Shown here: positions 34,924 through 47,158 of the stretch, piece after piece
Layout of the letters: the number at the start of each line of letters is the position of its first letter
Position numbering within the stretch: the first letter of the stretch is position 1
Assembly (NCBI GenBank): GCA_002197995.1
Contig: NGZR01000004.1
Span: forward strand, 2,356,001-2,420,000
DNA length: 64,000 bases
Direction: 5' to 3'
From: Gaeumannomyces sp. JS-464
Lineage: Eukaryota > Ascomycota > Sordariomycetes > Magnaporthales > Magnaporthaceae
Notes under the pieces: generated by a model
What the model was told of the DNA's origin: nothing
Databases searched by the model: none
What the model saw: the letters and a program-made list of their open reading frames with translations, nothing else
Position numbers and translations under genes: made by a program

Positions 34924-34961
34924 TACCTACCTAGGTACCTAGGTAGGTAGGTACCTATCCG
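34924..34961. repeat. Extended TACC/GGTA palindromic cluster
   Basis: TACCTACCTAGGTACC units run into AGGTAGGTAGGTACCTA, giving nested palindromes over about 38 bp. It is the longest of the copies in this window and lies close to the CofD-like start codon. Confidence 0.8.
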
Positions 34962-35045
34962 CCTATCCAGGCACGCAAAGTCACCCTCCACCTGGGGTCG
35001 TCAACACACCTGCAGGCAGACGATAGTATTTCTCCCGTCCTGGCC

Positions 35046-36850
35046 ATGGAAGAGACTACGTCCAAGCCTGGCGGCATCGTGGTGTTCTCGGGTGGAACTG
35101 CCGCCAATTTTCTAGTGGACGTCTTCAACCTCTTTATCCAAAAGCGAAGCTGTCCGCTCAGCTATGTCATTCCCATCAGCGACAACGGCGGAAGCTCCTC
35201 GGAACTCATCCGTGTCTTTGGGGGCCCAAGTGAGAAAATGACCAGCCCCTGAAAACAACTCACCGAAATCATTGGCATCTACAGGCGACTGACCAGAACG
35301 TATGAGGACTAAGGCGTGGGCGACATAAGGAGTAGGTGTTCTATGCGGGGTCCCTGACACCCGTCCAAAGCAGCCTTGAGATATGATATCGGACGATTTC
35401 TCGGTCAATTATACATATGTAGGCTATTTTGTCTGACGCCATGTGTCTGGAACCAACAGGTCGCCTGGTACGCCTGATCCCCAGCCAGACCGACAACGGA
35501 GACGAGGAGAACACGGCGCTCCGGGCTCTGTTTGAGCATAGACTGTCGACAGACCCGACCCAGGCCAAAGCCGAATGGCTCGAGATCGTGGAGGGGAGTC
35601 ACCTCCTGTGGAGCTTCATCTCGAGTCCCAAACGAGAGCTCATCCGCTCGGTGTTGAACACGCTGAACCTGGAGATCGTCAAGCGCTCCAGGCCGACGTC
35701 CCTGTTCAACTTCTCCAAGGCCAGCGTCGGGAACATGTTCCTCACTGGGTGAGATATCTACTTGTCTTGATGTCGACCAGCCTACGCGCACATTTCAGAA
35801 GGCTTACAGTCGGCCACTGGCACAGGGCACGTCTCTTCTCGGGCTCGTTTGAGGCAGCGATATACCTCCTGTCCATAATATGCCGCATCCCGACGACCAT
35901 CTCGGTGCTGCCCTCCATCAACTCCAACTTTACGCACCACATCGCGGCCTCGCTCGGGGACGGCACGACGCTGACGGGGCAGGTGGCCATCTCGCACCCC
36001 TCGGAGCCGACGGCCGTGCCGGACGCCGGGGGCGCCTCAGGCATAGGGGCGGCATTCGGAGGAGGAGCGCTGGCGGCGGTGGCGGCCGAGGACGCGACGC
36101 TGCCGGGGTCGCTGTCGGTGCTGCGGTCGCCCAACATCAGCTTCAGCAAGGACGACGAGGAGGACCTGCCGGCGCGGATCGGGCGCGTGTGGTACATCAA
36201 CCCTTACGGCCACGAGATCTGGCCCGTGGCGAACCCAAAGGTGCTGGCGGCGCTGCGGGAGTGCAACACGGTCGTCTACAGCATTGGCAGCCTCTACACC
36301 AGCATCATCCCCAACCTGATCCTGCGCGCGGCGTCGGGGCCGCCATCGCAGGGGACGCTGCCGATGGAGAAGGGAGCGGCAGCAACTCGGCAGCGGCGGC
36401 GGCGGCGGCGGCGGCGGCAACAACAGTCCGCAGGAAGATCTTGATACTCAACGCCACCGTGGATCGCGAGACGGGCCCGCGGTCGGACCCGATGGATGCG
36501 GTCGACTTTGTCAAGGCGCTGGCGTGCGCGGCGGCCAGCAGCCTGCAGGCGGCGGTCATGTCCACGGCCGACGTGGCGGACGATGAGATCCGGCGCTACG
36601 TCACGCACCTGGTGTACCTGGACAGGGGCGGGGGCGAGGGTGGGGGTACCTCAAGGCTGGCGACGGCCCCCACAGCAGAGAGCTGGCGCCGGTGGTTGAC
36701 GAGGCGGCGCTCGCGGCGTTGGGTATCAGCTGCCTAAAAGTTAGGGGCAGGCTGGTTCGTACCGGTGGCGGCTCTGGCGCCGCTGTGCTGAGATATGATG
36801 AGGACGAACTCGCGGCTGCCTTGGAGGCGATCATGGAGTCGCCCCTTTGA
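35046..36850 (+). CDS. CofD/UPF0052-family (YvcK-like) protein, frame broken twice
   Basis: Exons are 35046-35229, a microexon of 18 nt (35314-35331), 35460-35748 and 35826-36850. The joins GGP-S-VGDIRS-RLVRLIP and MFLTG-ARLFSGSFE match the family, so the microexon is well supported. The N-terminal IVVFSGGTAANFLVDVF and PISDNGGSSSELI segments are the nucleotide-binding core of PF01933. AAIYLLSIICRIPTTISVLP, RIGRVWYINPYGHEIWPVAN and NTVVYSIGSLYTSIIPNLIL are further hallmarks. CofD transfers phospholactate in cofactor F420 synthesis and YvcK binds UDP-sugars; the fungal role is unknown. The frame breaks at the GCGCGCG stretch 36324-36331 (consistent with two extra bases) and at G5 36642-36646 (one missing). 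Correction gives 504 aa. A GCG repeat at about 36390-36420 encodes polyalanine. Confidence 0.85.
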
Positions 36851-39419
36851 AGCCGTTTGCCTTGTGTGTCTGGGTAGGTAGGTAGTATTCTTTGTGGAGG
36901 AAAGTTGAGGTATGATATACGGCTATGGTGTCGTGGTTGGATAGTGATGCATCAATGAGGCTACCAGTGCGTGTACTATACCCAGGTACCTACGGCGCAT
37001 GAAGTACCTATACCAAGGAAGGTGTTGGTAGGGAGAAGCCCTAGCAAGCGCTCCGCCCGTGCCTACGGCTGCAGGCAAAACACATTAGTGACAACACTTG
37101 ACTCCCTTTGATTCCTGCAGCAATGGAGTAACTCGACGAGGCGGGCGGGAGGTGCGCCCAGACTCGCAAGCTCGACTGCCGCCAAGTCTACACGGACACA
37201 CGGGTCCCAACCCGGCAAGGCTCTGGCCAACACGGATGGGTGGCTGATTGGTTTTTCTTTGTCACTACCGTGCGTGTGTTTGTCGGTCATGCTTTTGGTT
37301 GGTTGGTCCAGACGGCGTCTCGAATGAAGCATATTACAATTTTCTCAGCGAACGGACGGATGCTTGCGAGAGGGGCTGGCGGTTCTAGGCGTGCCCCGAG
37401 CGAGGCCCACCATTTTTGTTGTGCTGTGGTGTGCGCCCGAACGGCTCGGCGATGATGTAAGTGGCCTGTCGAGGAACCACGGAGCCAAGCGAACCGAACA
37501 GATTGAGCAGCAGACTCCAGCCAAATCAGTCTACCTCGGTCCGAAACGGGCCCAGAATTACCCAAGGTATTGATTCATGGCAAGGTGTATTGGTCACCAG
37601 TCGGGCAAAGGGACTGCAGCAAACACGACACGAAACAAACAAATGGCCTGCCGCCGTTCGAGTGGCAGGGCTCGACGGTGTAGGCAGGCAGAGGGGCCGA
37701 TCTGGATGGTTGGCGAGTGGCGGGCTGCGGCGCCGAGAGAAGACGACACGATTGCCTGCAGGGAGCGAGGCAGGCGGCCAGTCATCTTGGCCGACGCGGC
37801 GGCACTACAGCGCATTGAGAGGCCGGCCCTTATCGTGCGTGCGTGCGTGCGTGCGTGCTCCGCAATGGAATGAACGGATGCTGCTTTTACCCTCCAGTCC
37901 CGAGCGCCCGAGACAGCAGACGGGTGGGTATCCGCAGCTGGCCAGGTTGCACGGCTTTGTGTCTGTCCACGCCCGGTCGTCGGTGCCTGCTCGACTCGTG
38001 CAGCGAGATGGGAGCGAGGCGTTTCTGTCTCGGGTGGCGGCGGCCTTTGTTTCGAGTGTGCATTTGTGATGCTGGTAACGAGCCGTCGCATCCATTCGGG
38101 TGCGGCGAGGAAGCGTTGGGGCAAGTTCTCGCCGCTTCCAGACTGTGATTAGTAGCAGCGGTGGTACCAGTGCATCATCAGCCTGGTAGTCTGGCCAGGC
38201 AATCAGCCAGCCAGCGCCCATCCTCCAGCCTTTCCCATGGAGCCCCAGGGAAACGGAGCCCGGACGGGCAGCGTGCAGCTGGTGGGAGGTGTACGTAGGC
38301 CTGTGCTGCGTCCAGAGCATGCACACCGTAGACCGCTCTGGCCGCCACCCTACCAGACATGGAGCCAACTGGCGACAGTAAGCCTGACACAAATAATTCC
38401 GGGAGCCAAGGACACCTTGGTCGCACACAGCAGCAGGTAGTCAGAGGCAGCATCGGAGGACAGCGCAGCACGCCGCCTCGCACTCGCTTCTGGTCTTGAG
38501 CCGTTGCATCCAGAGTGAACGTGAGGGCTGGACTCGGCCCACTGGCTGACCAACCCTCTGGGAAACAGGCCGCCACGCCAGCGGCCGACTCCAGCTGTTC
38601 CCATCCATTCGATCCCTCCATCCCTTGCATGGCGTGGGCGGTTCGGTACATCGCACCTGTAGCCATTCCCCAGCGTTTGCCACTGCGTGCGTAGCCGACA
38701 GCTGCCTGCCCTCCAGGGACGCGAGTGGCACGGATACAAGTACCGCTACCTGCAGTGGGCATCCCCCGGTCACCAAGCCGTCATCGCAGCGCGGCCACAA
38801 CACGCAAAGCCCCAACAAGCAACCGAACAAGCAGGACGCTGCCTGCTCCACCCTCTGGCCGCCTCTTTAGCTCGACCCAATCAGGGCCAGGCCCTGCCTT
38901 CCCGCCTCCACGCCCGCCCCGCTGGTCACGCTCTGGTCTGCCTCGCCCACTCCCAGTGCTACTTCGTCTCCGCCTTTTTCCCCTTCCTGACCGTCTTCGT
39001 TCTTCTCCGCTTCCCGTTCACTCCGACAGACCGACAACCTGAGATCAAGCAATCCACCGGTTGATCTGGTCCCGACATCGACTCTCGCATTTGTCCCTTT
39101 CACCATCACCCAACATCCTTTTGCTCTTGCCCGAGAGACCACGCATTTTTAGAATCCTTCGACGAGCAATAGGTTGGTGCACTCCCGTCCTGCTCGCCAT
39201 TGTTCCTTTCATCAACAGCCGTCTCGCCGCCCGTCGTTAGCTGAAACGCGTTCACCACACCCTCTGTGCTGGCTGTGCTGCCTTGGCTTTGCAGCACCCA
39301 AGCTTCACTCCCGCGCTGGCTGATTTTTTTCAATCTCAGTCTCAATCTCAGTCTCAATCTCAATCAACTCGGCTGACCGACCCGACCTAACAATCAGGCA
39401 GTTGGGCATTGCCGTCACC
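36851..39419. other. Long intergenic/leader region before the NBR1-like gene
   Basis: No protein motif was found in 2.6 kb. Features are a GGTAGGTAGGTAG run at 36873-36885, a GTGC tetranucleotide repeat at about 37834-37858, and C/T-rich sequence from about 38880 with a tandem CTCAATCTCAGT run at 39335-39365, 55 bp before the start codon. The last part is probably the 5' leader. The GC-rich stretch 37.5-38.8 kb is unexplained. Confidence 0.45.
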
Positions 39420-42405
39420 ATGGCATCGTCCTCGGCGACCGGTCCAGACACCATCATCAACCTCAAGGTCAGCCATGATGGCACCATCAAGAAGCTGAAG
39501 CTTCCGCTCCGCGACCTCGGGGCCAACACGCTTGATTCCAAGGTACGTCGTGTAGCTCTCTCTACGGCCCTTTCTCTGTCCGATGGCTATCCAGGCCGGA
39601 GACGCTCGATCTGGCTGCGGGTGCCATTCACTCGAGCCGTCGTGACTGCTGTTCTGGCCGTCATCAATCAATCATCACAAGGAATGCTCAAGATTACTGA
39701 CTCGATTGTCATTCATATAGCTTCGTGAGATGCTTGTGATCTCGCCCGACACTCAGTGCATGACTGAGCGATACTCGGATTCGGCTGCCTCATACGTTAC
39801 CCTTGATCCCACAAACGCACCAGTGTTCAAGCAGCTCTACCGTGCTGCCAAGGCGAAGCAGAAGCTCAAGCTTCGCGTCACTACCATGACTCCGCCCTCA
39901 CCCCATGCCCAGGAGGCCGAGCCCGAGTCTGAGCCGAAGCATGCCACCCCCAACGTCGCCCCCGGCCGGTGACCATCGAGGATGTTCCGGAAGCCGCCGA
40001 CGTTAAACCGGTCGTTCCTCCAAAGCCGGCTGCCACGCTGATTGAGGACCCGCTTGCCGCCGCCCCCGCCGCGGCTACCGACTCTGTTCCTCCCGCTAAG
40101 CCTTTGGCCACGCCGCGGTCCATGCAGGACCTCAAGGAAGAGCTCGACAAGATGGCCAAGAGGCATCAGCAGTGGCGTGAGGAGAACCTCAACCCAGCGG
40201 AGGGCAAGCCCTCGGAACGGGTCCGCACCGAGCTGGCATCTCTGTTGGCAAGCCTCTCGGCCAGGGCCGCTGCGGCTGTTCCGCCTCCAGTCCCTCCTCG
40301 GCAGGTTCCGGCCAGCGTCGAGGCCCCCAAGCCTGCAGCCCCGCCTGCCCCGATCAAGGACACGCAGTCCGCTGCGCTTCCCCGGCCTCCCTTCGCCGTT
40401 TACTGCAACAGCTGCGACAGGGTGATCCCCGACGCGCACTACCACTGCTCTACCTGCGACGACGGGGACTTTGATCTGTGCCAAGGATGCGTTGATATGG
40501 GCATCACATGCTACGGCGATGATCACTGGCTGATCAAGCGCATGGTCCGCAACGGCATGATTGTCACCAGTACAACTGAGCGCAAGGCGCCGGCCAAGAG
40601 CCCTGCCGAGACCGCTCCTGCTCCCAGCTGCTCTGCTGCCGAGCCCAAGGTTACATCCAGCCCATGCCGCCAGGCGTCGCGGGTTTCGGAGCCCCCGGTA
40701 CTCAGCTCCGTGGTTGTCCCAGTTTTCAAGAACTACATGTACCAGAACGTGCGCACCTGCAACAACTGCGTTCAGGAGTTACCGGAGCATCAGTTTGTAC
40801 ACTGCACCACCTGCTTTGATTTCGATCTCTGCAAGTCTTGCTTCGTTAAGGACTCGCACGGCCACCACCCCCGCCACGGGTTTGTCCCCGCTGTCGAGGG
40901 AACCGTCTTGGACAGAGATGTCGCGTCGCGGCTTGCTCCTGGCCGCAACCAGAAGCACAACGCCATCTGTGACGGCTGTGACAAGGTACGATACCCATCC
41001 TCGCATCGAAATCGTTTCTGTTTTTTTCATCCTACCAGAAATGCTAACTGTAAACTCGTATAGTTCATCCAAGGCGTGCGCCACAAGTGCCTTGACTGCC
41101 CTGACTGGGACTACTGTGCCGACTGCGTGGGCAACGCCGGCTTCATTCACCCCAACCACCGCTTTGTGCCTGTCTATGACCCGCTCCGTGACATGAGCGC
41201 CCGGAGCGCCGCCCGGCAGGTCCACTTCGGCATTCACTGCGACGGACCTCTTTGCCGGACCGCCGGACGCCGCTTTATTCACGGAGACCGTTACAAGTGT
41301 GCTGTCTGCCACGACACCGACTTCTGCGCCAATTGCGAGGCCAGTCCTGCAAACACCCACAACAAGACTCACCCTCTGCTCAAGTTCAAGACACCTGTCC
41401 GCAATGTGAATGTCGTCACGACTGGAGAGCGCGAGGACGGAAAGAAGATGCCCGTCATGGGAGATCGGTCACGCCGCACACCAACAAGCTCGCTCCCTAC
41501 AGAGACCGCTGCGCCCAAACAGCAGAACATTACACAAGCCCCAGTTCAGACTGTCTTGGACGTAAACCCCGTGCCGCCTTCTGCCCCCAAGGCTGAGGTG
41601 AAGCACGAGGTCAAGGAGGAGGCCAAAGAGGTTGCTATCGAGGAGACACCCATCGAGACCAAGGCTGCCGAGCCCGAGAAGCCGGTAGTTGCTCCTAAGG
41701 AGCCCGAGATCGTGGCCGAGTTCGAGCGCGACACCATCGCCGACGGTACTGTTATGCCGCCCAACCACATCTTTGAGCAGACTTGGGTCCTCCGCAACGC
41801 CGGCACTGAGGCTTGGCCTGCCGGCTGCTCCGTCAAGTACGTTGGCGGAGACTACATGGGCCACGTCAACTCAAACCATCCCGCTGGAGTCAAGGAGCTC
41901 ATCTCGGCGTCCGAGTCGACCATCTGCTACGCCCCGCTCGCACCGGGCCAGTCTTTCTCCTTCACTGTTCTTCTGCGCGCCTCCCCGTGACGGCAAGGTC
42001 ATCTCTTACTGGCGTCTCACCACCCCTGCTGGTCTCAAGTTTGGTCACCGTCTCTGGTGCGATGTTGAGGTCAAGACCCCCAAGCCGGTTGAGGAGACCA
42101 CTCCGGCCGTCAAGGAGCAGCCCAAGGATGAGCCTAAGGAGATCGAGTCTGTTGCGCCCCAGACCCATGAGAGCCAGATGATCTTCCCCAAGCTCGAGAA
42201 GGAGTCACCTGTGGCCAGCGTCCACAAGTCTATCGAAACCGAGCCTCAGGAGTCTTCTGAGGCTGCCGAGGAGTTCGAGGACTGCAATGAGGATGATGAG
42301 TGGGACGAGTCCGAGGACGGCTTCATGACTGACGAGGAGTACGATATTCTGGACGCCTCTGACGAGGAGTTCTCAGATGACTCGCAGAAGCAGTCCAAGA
42401 AGTAA
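39420..42405 (+). CDS. NBR1: NBR1-like selective autophagy receptor, frame broken twice
   Basis: Exons are 39420-39542, 39721-40985 and 41064-42405 (donors GTACGT and GTACGA; branch TGCTAACTG before the last acceptor). A PB1 domain (about 12-90: IINLKVSHDGTIKKLKLPL, split by intron 1) leads to four ZZ zinc fingers: YCNSCDRVIPDAHYHCSTC, CNNCVQELPEHQFVHCTTC, CDGCDKFIQGVRHKCLDC and CDGPLCRTAGRRFIHGDRYK. Then comes the four-tryptophan (FW/NBR1) domain with QTWVLRNAGTEAWPAGC and SYWRLTTPAGLKFGHRLWC. The acidic tail holds a LIR-type motif, DEEYDIL, which would bind Atg8. The protein carries cargo to the vacuole. The frame breaks at C5 39959-39963 (one base missing) and at the CGCGCC stretch near 41980 (two missing or one extra), inside the FW domain. 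Converges with NOP13. Confidence 0.92.
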
Positions 42406-43083
42406 GGCAGCAGTCCTGTCCGTCGCGGAATTAACAGAACGACATGGAAAACACAGGAACGGAGGCCCACCACCGTCCTTCGCTTTTGCTATTTCTTCGG
42501 AAACAATCTGGATACGAGGGTCAACAAGGAAGGAATGGGGATTGCTATGGATTTGCTGTCTGTCTTTTTGTCTTTGCTTTTTCAATCCTTCTCCTCTCGC
42601 CATATTTCGGCTGTATTTCATCTTGCCGTGTTGTCTGGGCAAGTTTAGCCCGCCATGGATTCTCTCGCGACGGTCTAATTCCCTTTTCTGTCTCTTGTTG
42701 TCCGCTCTTCCAAATTATGATGAGCCAAGTCCCTTCACGAGGGTCCTGTCCCGGCCTTACCAGATTGAATGATTGCCGGAGGCAGTTGAATGAGCCTATC
42801 GGAATTGGAGGGAGACGGCACGTATTCGCTCGCTTAACTAGGTCACATGTTCATTGTAGTGTCAGATTGTCTACTTGTCCATTGAGAAGTTGCATGCCAG
42901 GTTATGATTGAATGCGTCCGGACTGCATGTTATGTTGTAGGGGGGTTGACGTAAGCCCTGATCGTTTGAGCCGGTGGTTGGCAGGGCTCGGGACGAGATT
43001 CGCTTTGTGATAGGTAGGACGATTGCTCCATAACAACAGAAGGATGAACAAAACGTGTCGGTTGCCATTACGACAGTGGAACT
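42406..43083. other. Convergent 3' regions of NBR1-like and NOP13
   Basis: This 678-bp interval lies between two stop codons on opposite strands. It is T-rich on the plus strand to about 42760, as expected for a 3' UTR. No gene was seen. Confidence 0.55.
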
Positions 43084-44501
43084 CTAGTCGAAAGTGACCT
43101 TCTTCCCTTGTGGCGCCACGGCAGCTCCTGTCAACCTGGCGACGTTGATGTCGTTGTGATAGCTGATGGCTTTCTTGGCGTCACCATCGGCCGCGGCACC
43201 AGATGCTGGCCTGCTTGGCCTGCTCGTATCAGGCGCTGTCCTGCCCTGGGGCTTGCCTGTCTTCACTCCCTTCGGGGCGTCCTTCCCAAATCGCTTTTTG
43301 TAGCGGGTCTGGTCATCCTCAGCGAGCTGGATGGTCAGCGTCCTTCCCTTGAACCTGTTGACCCACCACTTCCGCGTCTTTGTCGCCCTCTCTGCCTCTC
43401 CCCCGCCAGCCTTTCTCCTCCTCTTCTTCTCGGCCTTGTCTCCGTTGGCCTTGTCGTCATCGTCGTCGTCATCATCACCACCCCCTCCTTGTCCCCACCC
43501 TGCTCATCCTCCTCCGCCTCGTCGTCGCTCACAAAGTCGGCCTCGGTCTCGACGGCCTCCTTGATCTTGACGAACCCCTTGACCGCCCACTGCGCCGCGG
43601 CGGGCTCGGCGAACTTGACCCAGCCGTAGCCCTTGCACTTGCCCGAGTCCTCAAACGTGGCCACCTTTGCCCACTGGATGGCGCCGCACTTCTCGAACTG
43701 GGTCCAGAGGGAGTCCTCGTTGGCGTCAAAGGGGAGGTTGCCGACGTAGATCTTGCTGTTTGTGGACACGGGCGTTGCGGCTTTCTGCTGCTGCTTGCCG
43801 GCGCCGTCCCCAGCAGAGGCGCTATTCGCGCCGGCCGAGGGGGCGGGCGCGGGCCGGCCCTCGAAGGACTTGCTGTCCTTGATCAGCAGCTTGCGGCCGT
43901 TCATCTCGCTCTCGGACAGGGCGATGGCGGCGACGCAGGCCTCGTACGTCGCAAAGTCGACGTACGCAAACCCCTTGTTCTCCCTCGGGGCTTGCTGGGC
44001 CCCCGCGCCCGCGCCCGCGTCCCCGTCGCCGTCGCCCCTGCCGCCCTCCAGCTTCGGCCTGGCCAGGGGCAAGTTCACGCGCGTGATGGCGTCCTCGGCG
44101 ATGGAGCCGCCCGAGCTCTCGACCAGCCACCTGAAGAGGTCGGCGCGCGTCGTGGTGAAGCGCAGGTTGCCGATCCAGACCCCGTGCTTGGACCGCTCTT
44201 TCTTACTGCCGCCGTCGCCGCTGCCCTTGAGCTGGTCCGGCAGGTCCTCATCGTCGTCATCGTCGTCGCCGTCGTCTCCCTTGTTTCTCTTCTTCTTGTC
44301 CTTTTTGGAGGAGGATTTGGACTTGAGGGGCTTGCCCTTCTTAAGCGCTCGGCGCGCCTTCTTGCTCGGCGGCTCGGGGAGGTTCAGGTCGACCTCGATC
44401 TCCTCCGCCGGGGCGGACTTGCGCTTCTTGCTGGACTTGACGACTTCAGGGGGCGGGGAGCTTGATACCGACGACGACGTCTCGTCCTTGTCGGCCGCCA
44501 T
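43084..44501 (-). CDS. NOP13: NOP13-like nucleolar protein with two RRMs, frame broken once
   Basis: A single exon from MAADKDETSSSV at 44501. A Lys/Ser-rich and acidic N-terminus (KKDKKKRNKGDDGDDDDDDE) resembles nucleolar targeting tails. RRM1 (about 107-205) has HGVWIGNLRFTTTRADLFRW and ENKGFAYVDFATYEAC. RRM2 (about 248-325) has SKIYVGNLPFDANEDSLWTQ and CKGYGWVKFAEPAAAQWAV. The C-terminal KWWVNRFKGRTLTIQLAEDD segment, diagnostic for this family, is read in another frame. The break is at the C5 run 43481-43485 (plus strand), where one base is missing; correction gives 472 aa ending GKKVTFD. NOP13 is a nucleolar component of pre-ribosomal particles for the small subunit. The family call is from domain order and the conserved tail. 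Confidence 0.88.
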
Positions 44502-47158
44502 TGTGTGCGATAATGTATGTGTAAATGCAGCCCAAGCCGCCGTATCCCTATTTCTTCCAAGGGATCGGTTGCGGCAACAGTAGCAAAAGGCTTAGTTCAT
44601 GCGAGGTCTGTCTGTACAGACGTCTTGTCGGCTCTATTTTTTCAATATTTTTTTTTTTTTTTTTTCACTATTTTTTTTTCCTACCAGGCCAACTACGGGC
44701 GGTGTCGCGGATTCTATCTTGTCCGATAAGCGATAAGCGCTTTTTTTTTTCTGCGGGTCCCAGCGTTTCATGTGACGGGACCCGCATCCATCGTCAGTGC
44801 AGACGCCGCAACACCCCCTTCATTCGGAACCCCATGCCTCAATTCCCTTCTCACATCGTATTTTAGATATTACATTGCATCCTTTTTCTATTCCTTTATT
44901 TTTTTTCTCTTCATTTTCGGGAGGAAACTTTCTTAGTCTGTTTCCCATTTCTGTATCCGTACTGGTGGTTTTTGTAGCGGCAGTCCGGTGAGGGCCGTAT
45001 TTTTCCTCGTTATGGACGAGCCCCTGCACAACAGAAGCACCTCACTTTGCGCAGTCCTCGCCCACTTGATATCCTCCGGTCGTCTCTTCCCTTCCCTTGT
45101 CTCCCGAACTCCGCTCCGTCTTTATGATCACACGGGCATTCTAATTCCAGGTGCTTGTCGCGACACCATGCTCGCAGCCTATTTCGACGCCCGGTTCGCA
45201 TCAGGATCACGGACCGTATGCTGGCCTTGCGAGGGAACCCAGGTAGCTCTACACCGTAACATGGGACCTAGACCGACCCCCGGCCCCGTAATTATGATCT
45301 GAGTTGCCATTCGCAACATCGGCAGCTTCCGAAATCAGGACCGATGATGGCATGCACTTGCTCGGTACCACCAGGCTGCCCGAGGGCGCCCGATGGAGGA
45401 AGGCAGCCAGGCCTGGGATTCCCGACCAGTGTTTCCCGATTGACTTTGGTGTCGTGCATCGAGAACGGCCGGAAGCTCTGTGGGCAGAGGGGCGACCCGC
45501 ATCAGAACAAGTGGTGAATGATGGGCACACACCGACTGCCCCGCACGCAGCTGACAGTTTTCGGACGGCAAGCCCAAGCCCGCCGCGCCATCCAACCCCT
45601 CCCGCTATCTTGGGGAGAAGGTTGTGTCGCCAAGCGCCACCGCATCAGAGCCCCATCCATCCCTCACTCGCAGGCTGTCTCAATGACGCTTTGGGTGTGG
45701 TAGGGCCTAGATTTGGCCAGGGATGCTAGCATAAACGATACTGTCGTCCGGAAAGCAACTAGGCACGTCGTGGGGAGAAGGCGTCCACGATCACGGCGTT
45801 CGTAAGCCCACCTCAGTCACTCACTTCTCACAGACAGGGCCTTGGGGAGTGGTGTCGGCTGCACGGTCAGGCGCATCCAGCTCAAGGTATCCTGGCGACT
45901 CAGATCCCTGTCAGTGGGGACCAGAGGTGGTCGGGCCTTCGTGGTGCCTGGGTCAAGCGTGCGTGACAGAGAAGCACTCACAGGTTCAGGCGAGGTCCTG
46001 GGACATTGAGCGGCTACAGGCTACATTGGTAGCTCGCAAGGCAATCCCTAGTGCCAGGTGGTCCACTTAGATGCAGCAACGCTGCAGCAACAAGTCGACG
46101 GGGTTCCTTTGCGAGCTCCTCCACACGACTGGCGCCCCCAAAGTCTGCTATTCGCCGGCCTTGTGGTGCTGTGGAAGCTGGGCCAAGGAACTGCCCCCCT
46201 CGCAGCGTTTGACCGCTCGCGCTTGGGGGATCGGGAGTTTGAGCAACCCACCTTCATTGGAGGCGGGCTGCAGGAGGAAGCACGGCGACAGCAAGACCCC
46301 TGGTCGGGCTTTTGCGTGAAAAAAGAAACCCCATCGCACTTTCATTAGCCCACTCCCATTTCGCTCATTTTAGCCCCGGCTCCACTTTCGTGCACCCGGC
46401 CAGCACCCGCCAGCACAAACGCTGGAGTGCCACAGTGGGGACTGGCCTCCCAGCTGCATGTCCGCGCGGAGTTGGGTGGCGCCCTGGGCCTAACTTCTGT
46501 TCGCTTTGCCCACCGCGGCGGCCCGCCCGTCGTCATAACAGAGATCAATCAATATCAGGCACGCACCCTCCCAATTTTTCGAGCCCTCCCTCCAACCGTC
46601 TCGCGCAAGCACCACCACACCTTGCCTCCGCTTCTGTCTCCGGCTGAGTCCGAGACCATAGGCCAGACAACGATCAATCCCCCTCCAAACCCACGTTGGT
46701 TCTCCCTCTCACAGCGTGATTCGAGCATATTCGCTGCCGTCGACCCGGTGTCCGCCTATTTCTCAGCAATTTTTTTCTTGCTCTGTGGAGCATCCCCGAA
46801 CACAACTGCAACCTCCGCGACACCGCCATCAGCCGCCCTCAAATCGCTCAAACAGAGGAACAACAGCCCGACAGGCCGAGCAGTTCGGAAGCAGCAATTA
46901 GGCGACATTTAGGGCATCTACATAACGGGCGTCGACCGTTGACCGATTGAAAATTCGAGGAGGGACGGGATCAAAAGCCGCATTCAGTGACAGCATCTGC
47001 CCGAGGCAGCCATCGACGCCCAAACCAAAACAATCAGCGGTGCACAAGGGCCATCACCAACCACCCTCTCCGTCTGCCTGGGCTAGAGTCGGGTCAACGC
47101 AGCTGGTCGTTTCCTCGAGATTCCAACCCCGAGTGTTGCTGTCGCCGTCAAAAACAAC
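44502..47158. other. Intergenic between divergent NOP13 and STS1
   Basis: Two promoters and leaders must lie in this 2.6 kb, but frames of up to 161 codons carry no motif. An 18-T tract (44648-44665) and other T-rich sequence near 44730-44930 adjoin the NOP13 start. C-rich leader-like sequence lies at 46560-47150 before STS1. The middle (45300-46300) is unexplained unique sequence. Confidence 0.45.

Larger units (their letters stand above)
33396..35045. other. Intergenic with poly-T tract and palindromic repeat
   Basis: The Btz 3' UTR probably covers the pyrimidine-rich part to about 33700. A 32-T tract lies at 33817-33848. A TACCTAGGTA cluster at 34924-34961 sits about 85 bp before the CofD-like start. 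Confidence 0.55.

Noticed and set aside
37834..37858. GTGC repeat as a possible CRISPR or telomeric feature
   Set aside because: It is a plain tetranucleotide microsatellite without spacers; telomeric TTAGGG repeats and CRISPR arrays are absent, as expected for a fungal internal region.
43380..44583. Long plus-strand frames opposite NOP13
   Set aside because: They are antisense shadows of a GC-rich coding region whose minus strand carries two clear RRM domains.
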